The position numbers and the translations under genes are program-made. 64,000 bases of DNA from Rhodoferax sp. TH121 (GTDB taxonomy: Bacteria > Pseudomonadota > Gammaproteobacteria > Burkholderiales > Burkholderiaceae_C), in NCBI RefSeq assembly GCF_002251855.1, contig NZ_NOXW01000022.1:1-64000 (forward strand), in the 5' to 3' direction. Under the pieces are notes generated by a model that did no database searches, was not told where the DNA came from, and was given only the letters and a program-made list of their open reading frames with translations. This document shows positions 34,221 through 42,992 of this stretch, piece after piece. Each line of letters starts with the position of its first letter. The stretch's first letter is position 1.

Positions 34221-35365
34221 CCACCGACATTGGAAAGCTAGAAGCCAGGGCACTTGCCAAGTTCGTGGGCATAAACGGAGTGCCGGTTAAGGGTAAGGTT
34301 GCTCCACCGAGCGATATTGAGGCTGACGTCCTAGAACTCAAATCGCTGGTGAAAGGTAACGCTTGGACGGCTGCTGGTGGGATTTCGGCATTCGATTTTT
34401 CAATTGCGGGCAAGTATTGCGTTGCGCTCAAAATGAGCCTAGCGGAAAGCGACTCGGAGGATTTGATCGGCGCCGGCAATGCTCCCATCGAGTTGGTCGA
34501 TTTCGGAATTGCGGTTGGCCTTTTCTTGATCGACCAATTGAAACTCACCCCTCGCTCAGAGTCCCTGGATTGGGTCGAGGAGTACATTGCCTTTCCGGCA
34601 AGCCAAGGCGACGGAGTGGATTTCGCGGTACTTCGCGGCGCCTTCGAAGAGTTCTCAGTCTTTCGGGTCCGAAATGCGGAGGCTGTTCGTCCATCAAAGC
34701 CTGGAGCGAGCAGGCATGTTGCCAACTTTATTCTCGCCCATCACAAGCCTCTGACCGCCCGTGGGGGCCTCAGCCAGAAATCGATCGACTGCATCCGAGA
34801 GATCTTCTTGCAAGAGAGGTCTCACTTGTTCGACGATAACCTGTTCACGGCACTATCGAGCCCTATACCTCGCCACGCCTTCTTGGAGCTGTATCGCACG
34901 CTCGAGTTCGTATTCGTGCTTCCGCGCGTGAGGGCACTGGCCGGCGCACTCAAGTTGGACAGAGGCGAAGGCGAATTGGACTTGATTGAGTTGGCCCGCG
35001 CATGCTATTCGGAGCTTCGCTGGAAGCGTGTCGAGCGAGACTCGCTGGAACGACTGTTCGACGAATACTCGCAGCGCCACATGGTGTCCTTTCAAAACCT
35101 AACTACGCAGTGCAAACCGTTCAATTCGCTTTCCCAAGCGCTTGGATCCGACGACGCTAAAGAGGTTCGCTCTGCGTTGCCAAAATTCGTAGATAAGTTT
35201 TATGCCCTCCGCAACCAAGTTGTTCATCAACTGTGGAAGGATGAGGAAACCGATTGCGATGCCGACGACTGGACGGCCCTCGCGGAATTCACCATTGGCT
35301 GCGTAAAGTTCTTCTATGAAAGGTACTTGAGCGTTCCAGTGAGGACTCATGCAGAGGCTATTTAA
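34217..35365 (+). CDS. Unknown protein with C-terminal HEPN-like RNxxxH motif
   Basis: A 382-residue protein. Near the C-terminus (332-337) RNQVVH fits the HEPN ribonuclease motif Rx4-6H with a polar residue after Arg, inside a helical stretch (ALPKFVDKFYALRNQVVHQL). The N-terminal 200 residues are unassigned. Its start overlaps the DGxQR gene (ATGA). HEPN proteins are common RNA-cutting effectors in defence and toxin systems, and the partner could be a sensor or control protein. This is inference from a short motif. Confidence 0.55.
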   Translation: MTTDIGKLEARALAKFVGINGVPVKGKVAPPSDIEADVLELKSLVKGNAWTAAGGISAFDFSIAGKYCVALKMSLAESDSEDLIGAGNAPIELVDFGIAVGLFLIDQLKLTPRSESLDWVEEYIAFPASQGDGVDFAVLRGAFEEFSVFRVRNAEAVRPSKPGASRHVANFILAHHKPLTARGGLSQKSIDCIREIFLQERSHLFDDNLFTALSSPIPRHAFLELYRTLEFVFVLPRVRALAGALKLDRGEGELDLIELARACYSELRWKRVERDSLERLFDEYSQRHMVSFQNLTTQCKPFNSLSQALGSDDAKEVRSALPKFVDKFYALRNQVVHQLWKDEETDCDADDWTALAEFTIGCVKFFYERYLSVPVRTHAEAI

Positions 35366-35767
35366 ACTGATTGACACCAGGCACCCCCGTCGAACCGCCG
35401 GTCTCTGGTAGTGAACCGACACTGATGTTCCGGCTGCGACCGCCCGTACGGTCTGCGGCAATCATTCATGGGCTAAAGTTGAATCCCCCCACTGGCCAAC
35501 ATGCAGATTGAGTTTCCCGGACGCAGACATTGGTGACGTGAATTCGCAGGTCCGTGAATGTCCGCAGTCGGGCAAATATTTGATCGTTCGCTACTGCCGG
35601 TTTGGGTCGACTCCTGCCTAGAGTGGACTGTGCTGTCGATTGAGTTCTCCAATTTGCATTGCCTAGTTATTGGGCGGTGTTGCATAGAGACTGCCGAGAC
35701 AATTTCCTCAGAATAGTTCGACAGACTTAATTCTCGTCCGACAGACTCAATTGTTTCCTATCAGCGG
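35366..35767. other. Intergenic stretch with dispersed repeat; no gene
   Basis: No gene is supported. The repeat is at 35601. The left part (CGACCGCCCGTACGGTCTGCGG, CATGCAGATTGAG) looks like degraded repeat sequence. It separates the cassette from amt. Confidence 0.45.
35601..35610 (+). repeat. Dispersed TTTGGGTCGA repeat, copy 4
   Basis: The context is TGCCGGTTTGGGTCGACTCC. The flanks are more divergent than in copies 2 and 3. Confidence 0.45.
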
Positions 35768-36970
35768 TCACCAGTTTGCTTCGCGCTCCGGCGTGGCACT
35801 GATTTTGTGGATGCTGAGGTCAGCGCCATCAAATTCCTCCTCCTGGCTGAGGCGCAGGCCCGTGGTTGCCTTAAGCACACCGTAGACCACAAAGCCGCCC
35901 GCCGTGGCCCAGGCCACGCCTATCAGTGTGCCGATCACCTGCGCACCCAAACTTACACCGCCCAGGCCGCCCAAGGTCTGGCTGCCAAACAGGCCGGCTG
36001 CAATGCCGCCCCAGGTGCCGCACAGCCCGTGCAACGGCCACACGCCCAGCACGTCGTCGATCTTCCACTTGTTTTGTGTGAGCGTGAACATCACGACAAA
36101 AATGGCGCCGGCCACACCGCCCACCACCAGAGCGCCCAACGGGTGCATCAGGTCGGAGCCCGCGCACACCGCCACCAAGCCGGCCAGCGGGCCGTTGTGC
36201 ACAAAGCCGGGGTCGTTTTTGCCCGCAGCTAGCGCTGCCAGTGTGCCGCCCACCATGGCCATGAGCGAGTTCACCGCCACCAAGCCGCTGATCTTGTCCA
36301 GCGTCTGCGCACTCATCACATTGAAGCCAAACCAGCCTACCGTCAGAATCCAGGCGCCCAGCGCTAGGAAGGGGATGCTGGACGGGGGGTGCGCCGAGAT
36401 GGCGCCGTCCTTGCGGTAGCGGTTGCTGCGTGCACCCAGCAGCAGCACCGCGCCCAGTGCAATCCAGCCGCCCACGGCGTGCACCACCACACTGCCAGCA
36501 AAGTCGTGAAACTCGGCGCCAGTCAAACCCTTGATCCAGGCCTGCACGCCGAAGTGCTGGTTCCACACAATGCCCTCGTAAAACGGGTAGACAAAACCCA
36601 CGATGACGGCGGTGGCAATCAGCTGCGGCCAGAACTTTGCGCGCTCGGCAATACCGCCCGAGATGATGGCCGGGATAGCTGCCGCGAAGGTGAGCAGGAA
36701 GAAGAACTTCACCAGGTCGTAGCCGTTTTTGGCGGCCAACTGCTCTGCGCCCACAAAAAACGTAGTGCCATAGGCCACCGCGTAACCCACCGCAAAGTAG
36801 ACGACGGTGGAGACCGAGAAGTCCACCAGAATCTTGACCAGGGCGTTGACCTGGTTTTTGCGGCGTACCGTGCCCAGCTCTAGAAAGGCAAATCCGGCGT
36901 GCATGGCCAAGACCATGATGGCGCCGAGCAGGATGAACAAGGCATCCGCGCCCTGTTTGAGTGCTTCCAT
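35768..36970 (-). CDS. amt: Ammonium transporter Amt
   Basis: A 400-residue Amt protein with about 11 membrane segments. Family motifs are DFAGSVVVHAVGGWIALGA (with pore His), HPPSSIPFLALGAWILTVGW FGFN and HGLCGTWGGIAAGLFG (second pore His). The start at 36970 with GAGGAA upstream is used; the longer frame to 37099 reads through the promoter and leader. Residues after the last segment (EEFDGADLSIHKI) form the usual PII-facing tail. No glnK is adjacent. A sigma-54-type promoter and a leader hairpin lie upstream. Confidence 0.93.
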   Translation of the reverse strand: MEALKQGADALFILLGAIMVLAMHAGFAFLELGTVRRKNQVNALVKILVDFSVSTVVYFAVGYAVAYGTTFFVGAEQLAAKNGYDLVKFFFLLTFAAAIPAIISGGIAERAKFWPQLIATAVIVGFVYPFYEGIVWNQHFGVQAWIKGLTGAEFHDFAGSVVVHAVGGWIALGAVLLLGARSNRYRKDGAISAHPPSSIPFLALGAWILTVGWFGFNVMSAQTLDKISGLVAVNSLMAMVGGTLAALAAGKNDPGFVHNGPLAGLVAVCAGSDLMHPLGALVVGGVAGAIFVVMFTLTQNKWKIDDVLGVWPLHGLCGTWGGIAAGLFGSQTLGGLGGVSLGAQVIGTLIGVAWATAGGFVVYGVLKATTGLRLSQEEEFDGADLSIHKISATPEREANW

Positions 36971-37000
36971 ACGTTCCTCTATCGTGTAATTGCTTTGTAT

Positions 37001-37036
37001 TGGTGCATCTTTGCCAAGAAATTGGCAAACGCACCA
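37001..37036 (-). promoter_or_regulatory. Leader hairpin of amt
   Basis: TTTGCCAA at 37010-37017 and TTGGCAAA at 37022-37029 are perfect arms. Outside them, TGGTGC at 37001-37006 and GCACCA at 37031-37036 also pair. The composite 14-pair hairpin lies between the sigma-54-type promoter and the ribosome binding site, in the predicted 5' leader. Confidence 0.6.
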
Positions 37037-37043
37037 AAATAAA

Positions 37044-37059
37044 GCAAAAACTGCGCCAG
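37044..37059 (-). promoter_or_regulatory. Sigma-54-type promoter of amt
   Basis: On the minus strand CTGGCGCAGTTTTTGC has GG and GC separated by exactly 10 bases, as required at -24/-12, and matches TGGC-N-C ... TTGC. Nitrogen control of amt through RpoN/NtrC is common in this group. Confidence 0.6.
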
Positions 37060-37106
37060 TTTGGGGCTGGGTGAAAACTGCTGTGCGGTATACAATCAAC
37101 GCTTGT

Positions 37107-37281
37107 CATTGGGGAGTAGCCGCCCTTCTTCATTGAGAGGGGCTTGCGTCAACAGACTTGTGATGCCGGAGACGGTATCCATGGCGCAAGCAGGGCCCGT
37201 CACGCGGGTCTTGGCGAGACCTTTGACTGCACGCCTCTGATTTCGGCCGGGGGTGTCGTGCAGTCATTGGTAGGTCCCCGG
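37107..37281 (+). ncRNA. yybP-ykoY manganese riboswitch
   Basis: It begins with CATTGGGGAGTAGCC and ends with CATTGGTAGGTCCCCGG, which closes the P1 helix; CTTTGACTGCACGCC lies in the expected binding-core position. The GGGGAGTAG opening is diagnostic of this class. It senses Mn2+ and sits directly before a GDT1/UPF0016 exporter gene, the usual partner. The 3' helix ends 2 bases before the first ATG, so control of translation is likely. Confidence 0.85.
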
Positions 37282-37283
37282 CC

Positions 37284-37853
37284 ATGGATCTCGTCATGGA
37301 AGCTTTTCTCCTCTCCACCGGTATCGTTGCACTCGCTGAAATGGGCGACAAAACCCAGCTGCTCGCCCTCATCCTGGCCGCGCGCTTTCGCAAACCTTGG
37401 CCCATCGTCTGGGGCATCTTGGTGGCCACGTTGGCCAACCACGCCATGGCGGGTGCCTTGGGTGCCTGGGTGACCACCGTCATCGGCCCCACCACCTTGC
37501 GTTGGATTCTGGGCGCGTCCTTCATCGCCATGGCCGTGTGGATGTTGATCCCCGACAAAATCGACGATGACGAGGCAGATGCGCAGCCGCGCTGGGGCGT
37601 ATTCGGCACCACCGTGGTGGCCTTCTTTCTGGCCGAAATGGGTGACAAGACACAGATCGCCACCGTCATGCTGGCCGCCAAATACAACGCCTACTTGTGG
37701 GTGGTGGCCGGTACCACGCTGGGCATGATGCTGGCCAACGCCCCCGTGGTCTGGCTGGGTGAGCGCATGACACGCCTGGTGCCGCTGCGCGTCGTGCACA
37801 TCGTGTCGGCGTTGATCTTTGCCGGGTTGGGTTTGTATGCCCTGCTGGCCTGA
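37284..37853 (+). CDS. GDT1/UPF0016 (TMEM165-type) manganese exporter
   Basis: A 189-residue, six-segment membrane protein with the two signature repeats EMGDKTQL (about residues 22-29) and EMGDKTQI (about 120-127), the ion-binding motifs of the family. The Mn riboswitch upstream supports manganese export. An in-frame ATG at 37296 is an alternative start. A hairpin terminator follows. Confidence 0.88.
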   Translation: MDLVMEAFLLSTGIVALAEMGDKTQLLALILAARFRKPWPIVWGILVATLANHAMAGALGAWVTTVIGPTTLRWILGASFIAMAVWMLIPDKIDDDEADAQPRWGVFGTTVVAFFLAEMGDKTQIATVMLAAKYNAYLWVVAGTTLGMMLANAPVVWLGERMTRLVPLRVVHIVSALIFAGLGLYALLA

Positions 37854-37910
37854 GCAGACCTCATTGGTATACTGCCAGCGCACAGCGCCAATTTGCTCCA
37901 GCTTGCGGGC

Positions 37911-37926
37911 GCTTAATAAATACAGC
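37911..37926 (-). repeat. Mini inverted repeat before metX
   Basis: GCTTAATAAATACAGC, with CCAGCTTGCGGGC beside it. It resembles the GCTAnnAAAnnnATAGC family read on the other strand. Confidence 0.4.
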
Positions 37927-37954
37927 TAAACACGGACCCGCCTTTTGGCATTGC

Positions 37955-37993
37955 AACCCGGCCCGCGTTTAGCGTTGCCGGGTTTTGTTTTTA
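37955..37993 (+). terminator. Strong terminator or attenuator just before metX
   Basis: AACCCGGC at 37955-37962 pairs perfectly with GCCGGGTT at 37977-37984, followed by TTTGTTTTT that runs to the metX ATG at 37993. As a terminator it would end the exporter transcript, but its position abutting metX makes it a candidate attenuator. Confidence 0.65.
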
Positions 37994-39141
37994 TGCTGAT
38001 TGCCACGCCTCAGACCATGCGCTTTGATTCCCCTTTGCAGCTGCAAAGCGGAGCGTCCATCCACGGCTATTCCCTGAGTTACGAGACCTACGGCACGCTC
38101 AATGCCGACAAGTCCAACGCAGTGCTGGTGTGCCACGCCCTGAACGCCTCGCATCATGTGGCGGGCGTGTACGAAGGGCAGGAAAAGTCTGAGGGCTGGT
38201 GGGACAACATGATTGGCCCGGGCAAGTCGGTGGATACGAACAAGTTCTTCGTTATCGGTGTGAACAACCTTGGCTCCTGTTTTGGCTCCACCGGTCCTAT
38301 GCATACCCACCCCGACACCGGCAAGGTGTATGGCGCCGACTTTCCAGTAGTCACGGTGGAAGACTGGGTCAATGCGCAGGCGCGCCTGCTGGATGCGTTG
38401 GGCATCCAGACGCTGGCTGCTGTGTTGGGCGGTTCGCTGGGGGGCATGCAGGCATTGAGCTGGACATTGCAGTACCCTGACCGAATGCGCCATGCAGTGG
38501 TAGTGGCCAGTGCGCCCAACCTCACGGCGGAGAATATTGCCTTCAACGAAGTAGCACGGCGCGCCATCGTGACCGACCCCGATTTCCACGGCGGGCACTT
38601 CTACGAGCACGGCGTCATCCCCAAGCGCGGTTTGCGCATCGCCCGCATGATCGGCCACATCACCTACCTGAGCGACGACGTGATGAACGAGAAATTTGGG
38701 CGCGAACTAAAAGAGGCGGTGTTGGCCAGCGCTAGCGGCTACAAGTACAGCACGCAAGATGTGGAGTTCCAAATCGAGAGCTACTTGCGCTACCAAGGCG
38801 ACAAGTTCGCCGAGTACTTTGACGCGAACACCTACTTGCTGATCACGCGGGCGCTCGATTACTTTGATCCGGCAAAGGCCTGTGGCGGTGACCTCAGCCA
38901 AGCGCTGGCACGTGCCACCTGCAAATTCCTGCTGGTCAGCTTCACCACCGACTGGCGCTTCAGCCCCAAGCGCAGCCGCGAAGTTGTCAAAGCCCTGCTG
39001 GACAACCAGCGCGACGTGAGCTACGCCGAAATCGATGCACCCCACGGGCATGATGCATTTTTGCTGGATGATCCCCGATACATGAGCGTCATTCGCTCCT
39101 ATTTTGATAGCATTGCGTGTGACGTGAAGGTGGCAGCATGA
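37993..39141 (+). CDS. metX: Homoserine O-acyltransferase MetX
   Basis: A 382-residue alpha/beta-hydrolase-fold acyltransferase. The start [17 protein letters not shown] at 37993 is used because the frame extension to 37945 covers the terminator hairpin. The nucleophile is in [10 protein letters not shown], and DWRF and [11 protein letters not shown] carry the Asp and His of the triad. It acylates homoserine in methionine biosynthesis; acetyl versus succinyl specificity is not resolved. It is coupled to metW by an ATGA overlap. A mini-repeat encodes [10 protein letters not shown] near the C-terminus. Confidence 0.92.
   Translation: MLIATPQTMRFDSPLQLQSGASIHGYSLSYETYGTLNADKSNAVLVCHALNASHHVAGVYEGQEKSEGWWDNMIGPGKSVDTNKFFVIGVNNLGSCFGSTGPMHTHPDTGKVYGADFPVVTVEDWVNAQARLLDALGIQTLAAVLGGSLGGMQALSWTLQYPDRMRHAVVVASAPNLTAENIAFNEVARRAIVTDPDFHGGHFYEHGVIPKRGLRIARMIGHITYLSDDVMNEKFGRELKEAVLASASGYKYSTQDVEFQIESYLRYQGDKFAEYFDANTYLLITRALDYFDPAKACGGDLSQALARATCKFLLVSFTTDWRFSPKRSREVVKALLDNQRDVSYAEIDAPHGHDAFLLDDPRYMSVIRSYFDSIACDVKVAA
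39095..39111 (-). repeat. Mini inverted repeat inside metX
   Basis: GCTCCTATTTTGATAGC, near the 3' end of metX and in frame. It is a member of the dispersed family. Confidence 0.5.
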
Positions 39142-39719
39142 CCGATCAAAACACCCTGCATGCCATTGCCAGCTTGGTACCCCACGGCTCCCGCGTGCTG
39201 GACTTAGGCTGCGGCGACGGCGCCATGCTCGACCATCTGCAGCGGGTGCGCGGCTGTACCGGCTACGGCGTGGAGCTGGACGACGCCAATGTGCTGGCCT
39301 GCGTGCAGCGTGGTGTCAACGTGCTGCAGCTCAACCTGGACCAGGGCTTGAGCATGTTCGAGGATGCGAGCTTTGACGTGGTGTTGCAGATCGACACGCT
39401 GCAGCACCTGCGCAATGCAGAGACCATGCTGCGCGAGACCGTGCGCGTGGGGCGCGTGGGCATTGTGGCCTTTCCCAATTTCGCCCATTGGCCCAACCGA
39501 TTGAGCATCCTCCAAGGTCGCATGCCGGTGACCAAGCGCCTTCCCTACCAGTGGTATGACACGCCCAACATCCGCGTTGGCACCCATGCTGACCTGGCCT
39601 TGCTAGCGCAGCGCAATGGCCTGCGCGTGCTCGACAGCTTTGGCCTGCAAGAGGGGCGTAGCGTGCGCTTGGCGCCCAATCTGCGCGCAGGTACCTCTGT
39701 CTACAAACTCTCGCGCTAA
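39138..39719 (+). CDS. metW: MetW, methionine biosynthesis partner of MetX
   Basis: A 193-residue methyltransferase-fold protein with the SAM motif [16 protein letters not shown] at 20-35, and the family blocks NFAHWPNR and [12 protein letters not shown]. MetW is required with MetX for homoserine acylation in many proteobacteria. Its ATG overlaps the metX stop. Confidence 0.92.
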   Translation: MTDQNTLHAIASLVPHGSRVLDLGCGDGAMLDHLQRVRGCTGYGVELDDANVLACVQRGVNVLQLNLDQGLSMFEDASFDVVLQIDTLQHLRNAETMLRETVRVGRVGIVAFPNFAHWPNRLSILQGRMPVTKRLPYQWYDTPNIRVGTHADLALLAQRNGLRVLDSFGLQEGRSVRLAPNLRAGTSVYKLSR

Positions 39720-39725
39720 ACCGCC

Positions 39726-40553
39726 ATGCCCCGTCTGGCCGCCAACCTGAGTTTTCTCTACAACGAGCTGCCTTTTCTGGAACGCTTTGCTGCTGCTGCT
39801 GCTGATGGCTTTGATGGGGTGGAGTTCCTGTTTCCATACGCTTGGGAGGCGCAGACCATTGGTCAGGCCTTGCGGCAGGCCGGCTTGCAGCAGGTGCTGC
39901 TCAATGCGCCCCCGGCTGGTGTTGATCGCATCGGCATGGCTGCTGCCTGGGAGCATGGCGCGCGCGGCACGGCATGCCTGCCGGGTCGTGAGGCTGAATT
40001 TCGCGCGGGCATCGTCGAGGCTTTGCGTTATGCCCGGGCCTTGGATTGCCCGCGCATCCACGTGATGGCGGGTCTGGTGCCACCGGGCGCCGAACGGGAC
40101 ACATTGCATACTACCTATGTGCATAACCTGCGCTGGGCGGTGGAACAAGCCGCACCGCAGGGGTGCACGCTGCTGATCGAACCCATCAATCCGCATGATA
40201 TGCCGGGCTATTTTCTGCGCCAGCAGGCCCAGGCCCATGCCGTGGCGGCCGAGGTAGGCTCGCCCCATTTGCAGGTGCAGATGGACCTCTACCATTGCCA
40301 AGTCACCGAGGGCGATGTGGCTAGCAAGCTGCGCCAATACCTGCCGACTGGGGCCGTCGGCCATATCCAGATTGCAAGCGTGCCGGATCGCCAAGAGCCC
40401 GATGGTGGCGAATTGAACTACGGCTACTTGCTGGCGCTGTTGGACCAGCTTGGTTACAGCGCTTGGGTAGGATGTGAGTACCGGCCTCGTGGCGGCGCGG
40501 TGCCAGGAGCAACCCGTGACGGATTGCGCTGGCGCAACACGCTGTTGCGCTGA
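39726..40553 (+). CDS. hyi: Hydroxypyruvate isomerase-type TIM barrel
   Basis: A 275-residue xylose-isomerase-like barrel. Motifs are ANLSFLYNELPFLERF, the acid in LLIEPINPHDMPGYFL and the second in WVGCEYRPRGG. The family interconverts hydroxypyruvate and tartronate semialdehyde. Six bases separate it from metW, so it is likely on the same transcript. Substrate is uncertain because no glyoxylate-carboligase genes are adjacent. Confidence 0.82.
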   Translation: MPRLAANLSFLYNELPFLERFAAAAADGFDGVEFLFPYAWEAQTIGQALRQAGLQQVLLNAPPAGVDRIGMAAAWEHGARGTACLPGREAEFRAGIVEALRYARALDCPRIHVMAGLVPPGAERDTLHTTYVHNLRWAVEQAAPQGCTLLIEPINPHDMPGYFLRQQAQAHAVAAEVGSPHLQVQMDLYHCQVTEGDVASKLRQYLPTGAVGHIQIASVPDRQEPDGGELNYGYLLALLDQLGYSAWVGCEYRPRGGAVPGATRDGLRWRNTLLR

Positions 40554-40630
40554 GGGTTTGCCACAGCCGGAAGCGGCTACACCCATGGCATGATGGCGCT
40601 TTACCAACTCTGCCGATTCAGGAGTTCGCC

Positions 40631-42091
40631 ATGAACGCCCGCGTACCGTCCGCCGCTTTGAATGCGCCACAAGCGTTGGAGCAGGTCAGCCAAGCCTGGG
40701 ACCGTGACATTGTTCATCGTCTGGAAGACTACATCCGTATCCCCGCCAAGTCCCCCATGTTCGACGCCGACTGGGCCAGCGGTGGTTACATCGACACCGT
40801 GGTGCGCAACACCGCGCAATGGATTGAGTCGCAAAAGGTGCCCGGCCTCACGCTGGAGGTGGTCCGCCTAGAAGGTCGCACCCCGGTGATCTTTTTTGAA
40901 GTGGCCGCCAGTGGAAGCACCTCGGCCCAGACCGTGCTTATGTACGGCCACCTGGACAAGCAGCCCGAGTTCTCCGGCTGGCGCAACGATCTCGGTCCCT
41001 GGACTCCCAAATACGAAGATGGCAAGCTCTATGGCCGCGGTGGTGCTGACGATGGCTATGCGGCCTATGCCGCCATTGCTGCCCTGCAGGCTCTCAAGAG
41101 CCAGAACTTGGCCCACCCGCGCGTAGTGGGCCTGATCGAAACCTGCGAGGAAAGCGGCTCCTACGACTTGCTGCCCTACATCGATATCCTCAAGCCGCGC
41201 CTGGGCGACGTGGGGCTGGTGGTGTGCCTGGACTCGGGTGCTGGTAATTACGACCAGCTTTGGCTCACCAACAGCCTTCGCGGCATGGCCAGCGGCGTGC
41301 TCAAGGTGGAGGTCCTGACCGAAGGCATCCATTCGGGCGATGCCAGCGGTCTGGTGCCTTCGAGCTTTCGCATCATGCGCCAAGTGCTTGACCGGCTGGA
41401 AGACAGCAAGACCGGTCGCCTTTTGCCGCAGAGCTTCCATTGCGAAGTACCTGGGGAACGTCTGCAGCAGGCTCAGGCCACGGCGGCCATTTTGGGCGAG
41501 GAGCTGTTCAAACGCTTTCCTTGGGCACACTATGACTGCGGTGGGGCCACGACCTTCGCTCTGCCCACCACCACCGATCCTCTGGAAGCACTGTTGAAGC
41601 GCACCTGGCAGCCCACGCTGAGCGTGACCGGTGCCGAAGGGTTCCCCGACCTGAAGAATGCGGGCAATGTGCTGCGACCTTTCACCGCCTTCAAGCTCAG
41701 CCTGCGCTTGCCCCCACTTGTGGAGGCGGCAACCGCAGTGCAGGAACTCAAAGCCTTGCTGGAGGACAATGCGCCGTACCAGGCGAAAGTCACTTTCGAA
41801 GGTTTGTCCAGCGCGACCGGCTGGAATGCGCCCGACACGGCGCCCTGGTTTGAAGCCGCGTTGAACGAAGCCTCGCAGGCCCACTTCGGTGCGCCTTGCG
41901 GACACATTGGCCAGGGAGGCACCATTCCGCTCATGAATATGCTCTCCAAGGGCTTCCCCAAGGCGCAGATGATGGTCTGCGGTGTGCTGGGCCCCAAGAG
42001 CAACGCCCATGGCCCCAACGAATTCCTGCATGTCCCCTATGCCAAGAAGCTCACCGCTGCCGTGGCCCAGGTGATCTCCCGTTTCCCCTGA
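40631..42091 (+). CDS. M20-family metallopeptidase
   Basis: A 486-residue M20 peptidase. Metal-binding blocks are MYGHLDKQPE (His), GRGGADDGYA (bridging Asp), ETCEESGS (base Glu and ligand Glu), VVCLDSG (Asp) and HGPNEFLHV (His). A dimerisation domain is inserted around 205-370. It cleaves dipeptides or acylated amino acids; substrate is unknown. AGGAG precedes the start. Confidence 0.88.
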   Translation: MNARVPSAALNAPQALEQVSQAWDRDIVHRLEDYIRIPAKSPMFDADWASGGYIDTVVRNTAQWIESQKVPGLTLEVVRLEGRTPVIFFEVAASGSTSAQTVLMYGHLDKQPEFSGWRNDLGPWTPKYEDGKLYGRGGADDGYAAYAAIAALQALKSQNLAHPRVVGLIETCEESGSYDLLPYIDILKPRLGDVGLVVCLDSGAGNYDQLWLTNSLRGMASGVLKVEVLTEGIHSGDASGLVPSSFRIMRQVLDRLEDSKTGRLLPQSFHCEVPGERLQQAQATAAILGEELFKRFPWAHYDCGGATTFALPTTTDPLEALLKRTWQPTLSVTGAEGFPDLKNAGNVLRPFTAFKLSLRLPPLVEAATAVQELKALLEDNAPYQAKVTFEGLSSATGWNAPDTAPWFEAALNEASQAHFGAPCGHIGQGGTIPLMNMLSKGFPKAQMMVCGVLGPKSNAHGPNEFLHVPYAKKLTAAVAQVISRFP

Positions 42092-42107
42092 ACTTTGGAA
42101 GTCCTGC

Positions 42108-42950
42108 ATGTGCGCTGACACCACCCTCACCACCTTCGTGGCCAGCGATGGCGATAACGTTGTGATCCAGGACTGGCCCCTTGAACCCGGCGTGCGTTTG
42201 CGTGGTGTGGTCATCTTGGTGCACGGGCTGGGGGAGCATGCGGGTCGGTATGACCATGTGGCGCGTCAGCTCAATGCGTGGGGCTTTGCGGTGCGGGGCT
42301 ACGACCAGTGCGGCCACGGTGAGTCAGGAGGTTTGCCGGGCAGCCTGCCCACCGACACCCGACTGCTAGATGACCTCGCGGACATTGTGGACAGCACACG
42401 GGCTCGCATGGACAAACACTCGCCGCTGATCGTGCTGGGGCACAGTATGGGCGGCTTGGTGGCTGGGCGTTTTGTGTCGCTGGGCATCCGCCAGGTGGAT
42501 GCCTTGGTGATGTCCTCCCCTGCGCTGAATCCTGGCTTGAGCGCTTTCCAGAAGCTGCTGGTGGCCGTATTGCCCAAGTTGTTTCCCAACCTGCGGGTGG
42601 GTAATGGCCTCAATGCCAGCTACATCTCGCACGATCCTGCCGTGGTCGCGGCCTACCAAGCTGACAAGCTGGTGCATGACCGCATCTCGGCCCGGCTAGC
42701 CCGTTTTATTGCCACCGCTGGTCCGGCCACCGTGGCCTTGGCGCCGCAGTGGAAGGTTCCGACTTTGCTCATGTATGCCGGGGAAGACAAATTGGTACAT
42801 CCCCAAGGCAGCCGCGATTTCGCGGCCGCGGCTCCTGCAGCCCTTGTCACCACACATTGTTTCGAAAATCTCTACCACGAGATTTTCAACGAGTTGGATG
42901 CGGCCCCTGTGTTTGCAGCGCTACGCCAGTGGTTAGACGAGCGGTTTTGA
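42108..42950 (+). CDS. Monoacylglycerol-lipase-like alpha/beta hydrolase
   Basis: A 280-residue S33-type hydrolase: VILVHGLGEHAGRYDH (oxyanion region), GHSMGGLVAG (Ser), AGEDKLVHPQGS (Asp) and ENLYHEIFNE (His). This set is typical of monoacylglycerol lipases and lysophospholipases. It lies 16 bases after the peptidase gene. Confidence 0.85.
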   Translation: MCADTTLTTFVASDGDNVVIQDWPLEPGVRLRGVVILVHGLGEHAGRYDHVARQLNAWGFAVRGYDQCGHGESGGLPGSLPTDTRLLDDLADIVDSTRARMDKHSPLIVLGHSMGGLVAGRFVSLGIRQVDALVMSSPALNPGLSAFQKLLVAVLPKLFPNLRVGNGLNASYISHDPAVVAAYQADKLVHDRISARLARFIATAGPATVALAPQWKVPTLLMYAGEDKLVHPQGSRDFAAAAPAALVTTHCFENLYHEIFNELDAAPVFAALRQWLDERF

Positions 42951-42992
42951 GCGTGGCACTGCCTGTGCTTCTCTGACGTGTCCCAAGCCCCT

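Noticed and set aside
37945-37992. Longer MetX N-terminus from an upstream start
   Set aside because: The extension is encoded by the terminator hairpin and is absent from the usual MetX length.
40868-42214. A 448-codon frame antisense to the M20 peptidase gene
   Set aside because: GC-rich third positions open antisense frames. The product is His/Gly-rich without motifs, while the plus strand has complete metal-binding blocks.
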